Assembly (NCBI RefSeq): GCF_004027225.2
Contig: NC_044278.2
Coordinates: 102,354,743-102,418,742, forward strand
Length of the DNA: 64,000 nucleotides
Direction of reading: 5' to 3'
Origin: Strigops habroptila
Lineage: Eukaryota; Chordata; Aves; Psittaciformes; Psittacidae
The notes beneath the pieces were generated by a model. It saw only the letters and a program-made list of their open reading frames with translations, searched no databases and was not told the origin of the DNA. A program made the position numbers and the translations under genes. This document shows, piece after piece, positions 22,501 through 31,300 of this stretch. Position 1 is the first letter of the stretch. The number at the start of each line of letters is the position of its first letter.

Positions 22501-24400
22501 TGGCATCATCAAATTCACATCCACATAGATCGGTTCTGTCAGTGCTTATCGGGAAAAGCGATTACACTGAAGGGACGCAGAGGTTCTTTTCCAGGGTTAC
22601 ATTTCAGCCTTCCGCTCGGAGAGCTCTGGGGGCTGCCAGTCCCACTCCCTCTCCCCGTTACCCCGTTACTGTCGGGGCGGAGTGAGGTGTGAGGGTGGGA
22701 ATGGGCATCAGGGAGAGAAATCGCCCAGGAAAAGGCGGCTGGCAGCCGTCCTTGCGTCCCTGATCTTGTGCTGCTGTTATTGTAGGGTCTCAACCGCGGC
22801 CGTCAACGACAGCCTGCGAAGGATAAGTGACGGTGCGGACGCAGGCACTGCATTACCGGCTCTGGGCAGGGTGAGGGTACCTCGTTCCTCACAGCCTGGG
22901 TACACACGGCGGCTCCGAGGGGCCTCCGGCCGCCTCTTCTCCGGGAGAGATCCTCCGACCTTCCCGCCTTGAGCATCCCCCTCCCCCAGGGCCACTGACT
23001 TGGGACTCTCCCAGATAATTTAGATGTAGCTGAATTATTCCCACTCGCGTTAAAGCACAGCTTCGCGGCAGCCCCACGCAGGCATCAAAGGACCCGGTGG
23101 AATGGGGGGATGAAGAGGGAGATTTTCAGGGAGTGCGGGTCGGGAGATCTGCCTCTGCAGAGCTGAAATCCTCCCTCAACTACAAAACAGCTCGTCTCAG
23201 AGGGACACTCCCTCATCTGCAAAACAGCCACGCACGGGGAAGGAAAAATACCCATAGGGCACGGTTATGGGGATCTCCTCACGTAAGACCCGGGACACGC
23301 GTGGCCGGGATAGCCCGTGGGGAGCCCCGCAGGACCCAGCCGCAGCCCGGGAGAGCCGACGGAGACGGCCAGTATGGGGCTGCTCCAGCGGAACGTGCTG
23401 GGAAAACGCGGGGAAGCTCCCGACCCCATCCATTTTTTCTCGGCCGGTGAAAGGCTTCCTCGCTGTGCCATGGGAAAAGATGCGAATATGCAAACGTTGT
23501 CTCGCATTGTCCCCGCTCAGGGTGAAAAGTTAAAGCATAAAAGCGGCGGGGGGAAGCTGAGAGGGGGTCGCCTCTTCAAAGGGGGCTGGCGGGGCCGGGG
23601 GAGCCGGCTGCCGCTTGCCCGGGAGCCGCCCTTCCAGGGTCTGCATTTCCAGAGGGTTTCCAAGGCGTCGGGGAGAGAAAAAGCGTGCGTGGAGGGCTAG
23701 TCGCCGGGTTCTCCGTAGGCTTGCCCCCCGAGGTGTCAGGTTCCGGGGGGGAGGATGGTTTCCCCCTTGGTGGGGACCGTCCCCTGGCTCGGTGCCCAGG
23801 CCCCTGCGGGCGGGGAGGTGCTCGGGCCTCGCTCCAGCGATGGGTACGAGGGCAGCTGGTGTTCGAGACGAAGGCACCCCCAGTCCTTGCCCCTTCCCGG
23901 CAACGGGGCCCAGGCTGGGTTGGGCAGGGTGGGCAGCAGCCGACCTCAGAGCTCGGCAGGCACACGCGGGGGGAAGGAGACAGCGCCTTCGGAGGGGGGG
24001 ATTTCTCCTCTTACCTCTCCTTCATCGCCCGTGACCGAGTGGGAGCGGGTGGAAATGCGTTAGAAAAAGCAGTAGGCCGTCGCGGTAGGGTTTGTTGCTT
24101 AAAATCACCACGACAAAATGGCTTTGTGGATTTTTAATCAAAACTCCCTCCTCCTCCGCCCCTTCCCCCCCAGCCCCAAGCACGGAGAAGAGCTGGTTAA
24201 AGTGCTGCCTACAGATCGGCCGCGATACACGGCTCCCATATTCCCACCCTCGCCCTTAGATCTCCCTCTCTGTCTTTTGCAAGTCTCTTGATTTCATCCT
24301 TTGAACCTGTGATTGGAGGTTAAAGTGCACCAGGTTGCAATGGAAGGAGGAAGCTCTTAAACAATAAAGGCTTGAATATTTAGCTGTGATCAGGTCGCTG
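19500..24400. promoter_or_regulatory. GC-rich upstream domain of CDX2
   Basis: About 4.9 kb of CpG-rich DNA leads up to the CDX2 promoter, with AT-richer islands at about 20640-20780 and 22440-22570. Those islands carry homeobox- and TCF-like words such as ACATCAAAG (near 20686-20694) and TTTATGG, a CDX-type site (22497-22503). A 22-base T run lies at 20853-20874 and a G run followed by AAT repeats near 21507-21535. Long open frames here reflect GC content, not genes. Confidence 0.5.
22361..22375 (-). promoter_or_regulatory. CTCF-like motif upstream of CDX2
   Basis: On the minus strand the sequence is CAAGCAGGTGGCAGC. It fits the CTCF pattern CCASYAGRKGGCRSY at 14 of 15 positions by eye. It lies about 2.3 kb upstream of the CDX2 start codon. 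Confidence 0.45.
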
Positions 24401-24711
24401 CCCTCTCCTTATCTTTTTAAATGCAAATCGTCTTTTAGGGGTAGTAGCTATATACCCAGCGCCTCTCCACGTCACCTGCCTTTGGTGTGTCTGGGCCATT
24501 ACTAATAGAGCCTTGTAAACAATCGTTAATCATGTAAGTGCTGCCGGCCATTGGATTCGGACCGGGAGCGCGGAGCGCGGAGAGCAGCGCGGGGCCGCGG
24601 CCCCTCCGCCTGCCCCCTCCCCGCCCCGGGCAGCCCGTCCCCAGGCAGCAGCCGCGCCGCTGCCAGAGCCCCGAGCAGCATGCGGAGAGCCGCCGCCGGG
24701 GCCCCGCCAGC
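24317..24711 (+). promoter_or_regulatory. CDX2: CDX2 promoter and 5' leader
   Basis: The block has a TATA-like element TATATA at 24449-24454, which would place transcription start near 24480. Upstream lie a DR1 nuclear-receptor word AGGTTAAAGTGCA (24317-24329, HNF4-like), AATAAAGG (24363-24370, CDX-like), TTATCT (GATA) and a perfect octamer ATGCAAAT (24421-24428). Downstream are TGTAAACAA (FOX-like, near 24513-24521) and CCATTGG (24548-24554). Assignments rest on consensus matches only. The leader contains two upstream ATGs, annotated separately. Confidence 0.6.
24532..24537 (+). other. Start-stop upstream ORF (ATGTAA) in CDX2 leader
   Basis: An ATG is followed directly by TAA, in frame with CDX2 but 180 nt upstream of its start codon. 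Minimal start-stop uORFs are known in other genes to hold up scanning ribosomes. It counts only if transcription starts upstream of it, as the TATA element suggests. Confidence 0.45.
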
Positions 24712-24721
24712 ATGTACGTGA
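24680..24721 (+). other. Overlapping uORF at the CDX2 start
   Basis: An ATG at 24680 with A at -3 opens a 13-codon frame that ends in TGA at 24719-24721, past the CDX2 ATG and in another frame. An overlapping uORF of this type usually lowers translation of the main frame and depends on leaky scanning. Confidence 0.5.
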
Positions 24722-25210
24722 GCTACCTCCTGGAGAAGGACGGGCCCATGTACCCCGGCCCGGTGCGACACTCGGGGGGGCTCAACCTGGCGGCGCAGAA
24801 CTTCGTGGGCGCCCCGCAGTACGCGGACTACGGCAGCTACCATGTGAACCTCGACAGCGCCCAGTCCCCCGGCCCGGCCTGGCCCGCGCCCTATGCTGCC
24901 CCGCTCCGCGACGACTGGGGCGCCTATGGCCAAGGGGCGCCGCCGGCAGCCGCCGCCGTCCATGGCCTCAACGGCGGCTCCCCCGCTGCCGCCATGGCCT
25001 ACAACCCCGCCGACTACCACCACCACCACCCGCACGCCCATCATCACGCCGGCCCCGCTCCCCACTGCTCCGCCGGGGTCATGCAGCCCCTCAATGCCGC
25101 CAACAACGCCGCCGCCGCCGCCGCTCCCGAGCCTCTGTCACCCGGCGGGCAGCGCCGCGGCCTCTGCGAGTGGATGAGGAAGCCGGCGCAGCCCCCTCTC
25201 AGCAGCCAGG
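24712..25210 (+). CDS. CDX2: CDX2 exon 1
   Basis: This coding exon is 499 nt and ends in phase 1 before GTAAGC. It encodes the transactivation region: Tyr-rich start, a His-rich segment ([11 protein letters not shown]), a poly-Ala run, [19 protein letters not shown], and SSQ at the splice. The His run and the Ala run are GC-rich simple repeats that differ from human in length. Confidence 0.97.
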
Positions 25211-27986
25211 GTAAGCCCGGGCCCGGGGGAGGCGGGCGGGCTGGCGGCAGCCCCGCCGACGGCTCCCGCGGGGCGCCGACAGCTCCCCGGGTTACCGTGT
25301 GCGGGGCAGCGCGGCGAGAGAGGGAAGGAGCCCCGAAACAAACCCGCTGAGAGCCGGTCCTCGGAAGAACGAGGTGGCCGGGCTCAGCTGACAGCCCGTC
25401 CACGCTGCCTCGTACGGCCCCGCCGCGGAGCCGAGCGGGCAGCGGCAGGAACGGCTCTACGCCGGGCAACAGCCGCTGCCGGCATCGGAGCGCCGCTGGC
25501 CGGGGCTGCGCTCCTTCGGAGCACGGCGGAATGGCTCGGGATCGCGGGGAAACACTCACTTTTCCTCCCCGTACTCCGCTCGTCCGCTTATAGCCACTTA
25601 GAAGATTTTTATAACCAATTATAGTCATATAAATCATCGGCCGGTGTCGCTCCGCATTTGTTTCTGAGTCACTGGGCGCCTACCCTTCATTAAGGTCCCC
25701 GTGTGGCCAGGCCTCCCGAGCGGCGGCTGCGCTGCCCCCGACCCTGCGGGCTGTGGCCGGTGGGCCCGGGAGGTGAGAGGGCGTGACAGCCCCCCCCCAG
25801 CCCCGGTCCCCGGTGGCGGGAGGGCGGCCGTGGGCAGGACGGGGAAGGCCGTGGCCGGCGCCGTGCTCCCTTGTGATGTTAATACCCCCTCAGACCCCCG
25901 CTTTTATTTCCCCCCTGCGTCTGCCCGGGGAGATGCATGTCCCCCCGCTTTCATATACGGCCTCCACGACTGTTGTAATCCTCTTTTTCCTTTTTCTTTC
26001 CTTTTTTTGGTCTTTTTTAATATCTATATATAGTGGCCAGGGAAAAAAAAAAAAAAAGAAAGAAAGAAAGAAAAGAAAAGAAAAGAAAGAAAAGAAAAGA
26101 AAAGAAAAGAAAGAAAGAAAAGGTGGCGACTTTCGCAGTAAATAAGGAGTTCTGCCATTCCTCTCTCAGCCCCTGCCTTGTGCGCCGGCCGGCGGGGCTC
26201 CCCGGGCGCCGTGGGGTGCGGGTCCCGGGCACACCCGCCTGCCGCGGGGAAGCCCCGGTGCCCCGGGGCCAGCAGCAAGCACCAGCTACGCCCCGGGTGG
26301 CGATGGCGGCGGAGCTCTCCCAGGCCCGTCGCGCTTCCCACAGCAGCCCGTGGTGTTCCCACAGTTTGGGCTTGTGCGACGGTGGCCGGTCCCTTGTCTC
26401 CATTCAAATTCTGCCTTTGGAGCCAGTGTTTATGTTAATGTGCAGGGCTGGGGGGATGAAAGCGCCTGCCGCCATTTGTTCAGTAGTGGTAATTCAAACA
26501 GAATGTGGCTGTCATTAAGGCTTTGAGAAGGGTTTTTCTTTGATAAAATCTCCTTGTCCTGCATTGTTTGGGATTGTGTTCCCTATTCACTGGCTCTGGG
26601 GAGTTTTCTCTGATCAGGCTTGTATCTTTACAGGGTGCTTTTGTTGTGGTTTGCAGAGAGTTTACCTGAACAAAGTCAGCCTTCTAGCCATTAAGCACCT
26701 TGGGGGCAGAGACTCCCCGCCTCGGCTCCCTGGGGAACGGGAGGGCCGGGGACACAACCAGTCAGACAAGAAACCCTCGGCAGAGGGGAGGTCACTGCTG
26801 CGGCTACGCGCATTCGCCAGCCCTCGCTGGCAATTGCCTTCGGATTTCGTTGGGTTTGGGTTTTAGTGGGGTTTTTGAGCTCAAAAGTTGCACGTCCCAC
26901 TTCTAGAGTCTCCGAGAAATCGCTTTATTCGCTACCCGGAGGCCCGAGGGTGAAGCGAGGGGGAGCGGGGCCGGGCCGGGCCCCTGGGGACCCCCGAAGG
27001 CCGCTCCGTGTTCTCCCTCCTAGATCGGTGTTTCTCGTTTAGAATGGAAGGCGCCGTGCCCTGAATGAGGCTTTTCTTTCTTTTTCTTTCCCTTCTTTTT
27101 GTAAAAAGTTAGTTCTTATTAGGGAAGGCAAAACAAAACCTAAAGCCAGCACCAAGGGCACAACAAAAGTGTCCCAAGCGCAACGCACGGGCGTGCGGCG
27201 GGGCAGGGGCCGGCGGCCGGGCCGAGGTCCGCGCCTGGCTTGTCCTTACAGTCGGCACGCCGGGGATTTCTGTCCTGTGTCCCCAGGGAACTGTGGAACT
27301 GCTCTTGTCCCCTGTGACTGCAGCAGAGCCCCGAGCAGGGAGAGGTGAGCAGGGAGCCGGAAGGCCGGATCCTGCTCGCCCCGCACCCGCAGAGGGGAGA
27401 GCCGCGCTCCACGTCGGCCCTTTGGTTTGGGCTTTCCCAACCTCGGCTTTGTCCTCCGCAGTTAAAACCAGGACGAAAGACAAGTACCGTGTCGTGTACA
27501 CCGACCACCAGCGGCTGGAGCTGGAGAAGGAGTTTCACTACAGCCGCTACATCACCATCAGGAGGAAAGCAGAGCTAGCCTCCAACTTGGGGCTGTCCGA
27601 GAGGCAGGTCTGTCCCACGAGTGCCTCCCCCCACGCCGTCCATGGGGAACTGGGATAAGCGGGAGCTGGCATGCTCAAGGGTTGGGATGTGCGGGGCCGG
27701 GATGCTTGGGGGTCGGGATGCGCGGGGTCGAGAAGCGCGGGACAGGGATACGCTCCCCGAGATGTGGCATGTCCCCAAGGAACCACCTCCTTCATTCTCC
27801 TGTTCTACCCTCCGGCAGGTGAAAATCTGGTTCCAGAACAGGCGGGCGAAGGAGAGGAAGATCAACAAGAAGAAGTTGCAGCAGGCACAGCCCAGCGGCG
27901 CAGAGCCCCTCAGCCCCGGCGCCCCGCTGCAGGGTCCCGCGGCGGGAGCGGCCGCCGCCGGGCTGGGCCCCGCGGCCCCGCAGTGA
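24712..27986 (+). CDS. CDX2: CDX2 homeodomain transcription factor (3 exons, 270 aa)
   Basis: CDX2 is a caudal-type ParaHox transcription factor that sets hindgut, intestinal and posterior identity, acting in the nucleus. The joined exons are 24712-25210, 27462-27607 and 27819-27986. The start is fixed by [10 protein letters not shown], nearly identical to human CDX2, with A at -3. The N-terminal region includes [12 protein letters not shown] and [12 protein letters not shown]. The Trp motif [10 protein letters not shown] ends exon 1. The homeodomain is at about residues 172-231, with [19 protein letters not shown] in its last helix and beyond. The protein is shorter than human CDX2 (313 aa), mainly because the Gln/Pro-rich tail is reduced to about 33 residues ending AAPQ. 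Codon third positions are almost all G or C. CDX1 and CDX4 are less likely given the N-terminus and the FLT3/PDX1 linkage. Confidence 0.97.
25211..27461 (+). other. CDX2: CDX2 intron 1
   Basis: This intron is 2.25 kb. The 5' part is CpG-rich. An AT-rich word cluster lies at 25585-25640 (TTTTTATAACC, ATATAAATC, homeobox-like). An A/GAAA repeat lies at 26043-26120. A lower-GC block at 26400-26700 has TCF- and GATA-like words (CTTTGATAAAATC near 26539-26551). No exon was recognised inside. Confidence 0.8.
26043..26120 (+). repeat. Purine microsatellite (GAAA)n / (GAAAA)n
   Basis: A run of A then GAAA and GAAAA units on the plus strand, within CDX2 intron 1. A strong purine/pyrimidine strand bias makes it a candidate for triplex structure. 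Confidence 0.95.
27462..27607 (+). CDS. CDX2: CDX2 exon 2: first two homeodomain helices
   Basis: This exon is 146 nt. It encodes [20 protein letters not shown], then [20 protein letters not shown] and NLGLSERQ. Human has ATLGLSERQ at the end, so the only visible differences from human are at that short stretch. It ends in phase 0 before GTCTGT. Confidence 0.98.
27819..27986 (+). CDS. CDX2: CDX2 exon 3: third helix and C-terminus
   Basis: The exon opens with [20 protein letters not shown], then QQ. EPLSPG, seen also in human, precedes a short Pro/Ala/Gly tail ending GLGPAAPQ and TGA. The long Gln/Pro tract of human CDX2 is nearly absent. Confidence 0.96.
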   Translation: MKIWFQNRRAKERKINKKKLQQAQPSGAEPLSPGAPLQGPAAGAAAAGLGPAAPQ

Positions 27987-28380
27987 CAGCGTCCGGGGAC
28001 TGCGGCGCAGGGACTGCTGGAGGGCACGGCTGCGGCGGGGCCGGGCCGGGCCGGGCCGGGCCGGAGGGCACGGTGGGAGCCCCCCCCGCCCTCCCCATGC
28101 ACTACACCGCCCCGCGGGGCCGGCCGTGTGTACAGATGTACAGTATATGTGTCTCGTCGTCCAGGGGAAGCATGGCCATCTCTCTATTAATATTATTATT
28201 ATAAAGTTTGGGTGGGGTTTTATACCCTGGAGTTTGTTAGATAAAAAGGGGGGCACTGCCCGCCAGTCACCCCCCGGTAAATCTCAGGGATCGGTCCGAA
28301 AGACCTTAGAAATGTTGTTGGGCTAGCGATGAATTTTAACAGGAAAAAAAATAATTAAAGCACATTTTTTTTATTTTAGA
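27987..28380 (+). other. CDX2: CDX2 3' UTR with candidate poly(A) site
   Basis: A GC-rich first part is followed by AT-rich sequence. ATTAAA at 28354-28359 followed by a T-rich stretch is the best poly(A) signal candidate, giving a UTR of about 0.4 kb. A longer UTR cannot be excluded. Confidence 0.45.
28037..28064 (+). repeat. (GGGCC)n tract in the CDX2 3' UTR
   Basis: Five consecutive G tracts of three or four separated by CC, about 50 nt after the stop codon. On the sense strand and in RNA this could form a G-quadruplex. Confidence 0.85.
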
Positions 28381-31300
28381 TTTTATTTTCTTTTCTTCTT
28401 GTAACCATGAATGTACAGAATGTTCATCCTGCCCTAAGGCCAGAACAGACAAGATAAGGCACTGTTTAAACGTTCAGAAGTGAATTGCTTAATGTTAGAC
28501 ACTTGTAAAAGAGCCCATAAATCCGGTGCTGATAGTCATCCAGCCAGATTTATTAGTCCCAGTGCAGAGAAATTGAAAGAATGAAGTCTCCTCTGAAAAA
28601 GGTGTCCTGTCGTGCTGCAGTAAGCAGCCTTGCTTGTGTGTGCGCCATGTCCCGTCAGTTGAATTATGTGCTGTTTCTCACCTCCTTACATTTTTCTGCT
28701 TGTTTGGAGTTCTTTTCCAGTTAGTTTTCCAAAGTCTCCTTGGTTTAATCAGCTCTATGTAGGCTTCCCCACCAGGAGCAGAGATCTTCAGAAAGAGCCA
28801 TGTGCTGTACCAGAGTCCACCTTGCACAGGCTGTGGCCTATTTCCACATGCTGTCTAGATGGTGGGGACCAGGATAGAGTTGCCAAACGATTCACCTACC
28901 AAGAGATGAAAACCAGAAAAGTCCAGCTGGTCTGGCCAAATCACCCTGGCTGTTTGCTCTATGTACTACTTACTTAAGTCTGGGAGAAACCCCACTGAGA
29001 AATGAGTCCACGCAGACAGGCTGGGGTGGCTGCACTGCAGCTGGTGCTGGGGCTGGACACGGGAACGGCTCATGTGGGCCTGGGTCCCAGCAGCAATGGG
29101 AGCACTGTCCAGCCCAAACACATCTGTCTTCCCCAGCATTTGGCCTAATATTGTTCTGTTTTTCTCATCAGATTTATTTAAGATATTCCATTTGACTTCT
29201 TTGGGACACTTCGTTTCCTTGATGACAATTTTCTCATCTTTTTGCTGAAAGCTAAAGCCAAATGCCATCAGCATCTGCAGAACTGCATGGGGATGATTGG
29301 TTTGCTAGGGCCTGGCCTAGAAAGGTGGCTGTCTCCGCCTGGGAGAGCTTGGGGAAACAGTGAGCACCAGCCCCAAAGCCTCCATGTTGTGTTTTGGCTG
29401 CATGTAGCTCCATGGCATGCTGAGCTGGGGGCTGGGGGCTGGCTCGTAGGCTGGCTGCAGACGTATGGCCAAGTAAAACCTGATCCAGGGATCCTATGCC
29501 TAGGGGAAGACAATGGTGGGAAGCAGCACCTCCAGTGCAGGGAACCTGCTTGCTTTCCTTCCTCGTGCGTAGTCTCTGAAACCGATCTGGCCAGGAGACA
29601 TGGGTGCAGCACCCAGGCAGTTATGCTCATTGACGTGGGCTTGACACATACCACGTCTTGCTGGGTCCAACGTCCATGGTTCACTCTGGACCAGAGGGAG
29701 GCAGGAGCCAGATCCATCCCTCTTTACCTCTAAAGAGTCCTTGGATCTTTCTGGAGAAGCCGCTTCCCTGGGGACACCTAAAGCTCAGTAGCACCCAAAC
29801 TGAGGACCCTGGCTCTGCAGCACCAATCTTTAACCAGAGGAGAGCTGTTGCCTAACAGGGTTTTGCAGGCACCATGACCCACTCCTTCCCTTGTGCTCTC
29901 CCCAGAAGGGCATGAAGGCTTTTGGGAGCAGTGTTCATGCCAGCAGCCCTGGGTGGTGCTGTCCCTCCGAGGATGCCCTGTGGCACCCAGGACCACCCCC
30001 GCTGCATTGATCCCCAGCCGGGCTGCTGCCGGAGCTGCTACGCGTTGCTGCGAAACGCCTGTCAATAAACCCTGTTTGGATTGTGGAGCAGAGCGCAAGG
30101 TTTGTTTGATTAGTGGTTAGAGGTTCAAAAGTCGGCATTGTCCCACTGGAAGCGAGCACAAGTTTTTTCTCCCTAAGGAAAAACTGGCTGCAGCAAGAGG
30201 GAGGGAGAGATATCAGTGGGCCCTTTTATTTGTTTCCAAGAATAATTAATGGCAGTGCAAAAAAAGATGACCAAGGAGTTATGAAAGGCCATCAATAAGT
30301 AAATTAATCACGAAAGATCTGGGGGTGTAAGAGGTGGTGCTTTGGTGTGGTTTTGCTGGCATTACTCCATGCCTGCATGGCTGGAGTGGCACAGGACTGG
30401 TAGAGCCCACAGCTTCTCACAGCAGTGGTGGCACTCAGCCGCCCCTGGCACCAGCCTGGGCATGTCAACATTTGGGGTACCTCCTGTAACCCTTCAATAG
30501 CGTACTCCTGGTTGGTTATAATGCTGAAAGTATCAACATTTCTTTCTTGTCTCTAGGACTTATGAGAAAGAGACTTGACCCTGCCGTGGTGAACTGCTTG
30601 ATGTCAACCAAAGTTTCATGTCTCTAAAAAGTTCATTAGACACATATAAACAAGTGAAACATGTTTTAAACGTCCCCATTCCAGATCTCTTCCACTCTTT
30701 GCTAGCAAATATTCATTTTCTGAGCTCTCCTCAAATACTTGATGAAGGTCGTGCAGAAGTCAAATTTCTCAGTATAAGAAGGAACCAACCAAGCAAATTG
30801 TATCCACACCCAATTTCATATATTTCTCCCTCCCATCCCTAAACAAATAAACCACCAATCTTCCTGCTTCCTTTATATTCCTCGTGCACCATAAAGGAGC
30901 ATAAAAAGGCACAAACTGGATATCTTGGGTTTTGGGAGGGGGGATATTTACAGGCATACAGATCAGTCCGGTGGCTGGACCATGACATTGAACCAGAAGC
31001 ACCATTTGGGAGAGCTGAGCTGCTTGTGGTAACCGTCTGCCCAAACCACGAGTGTTTTCACCCCTCACAACTGTCTTGCAGCAGCCGAGCCAGATCGGTG
31101 GAGAATGATGGGTCAGAGCCACCGCACCTTGCCTGCCTGGCACGGGCTGGAGCGGGTGCCCATGGAGACCCTCTGACCAGGATGGGTAAAATCCAGGAAT
31201 TCAAAAGGTTTGGCCCCAAAATTGCAGGATGGCAGCCCCTTGCTCTCCCTCTTTTGACAGATTTTCCTGCTCCAATCACTGTACAATAAAAAAACACTTA

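Noticed and set aside
24526-25065. Minus-strand open frame over CDX2 exon 1
   Set aside because: A shadow of the CDX2 coding exon, Val/Ala/Arg-rich with no features of its own.
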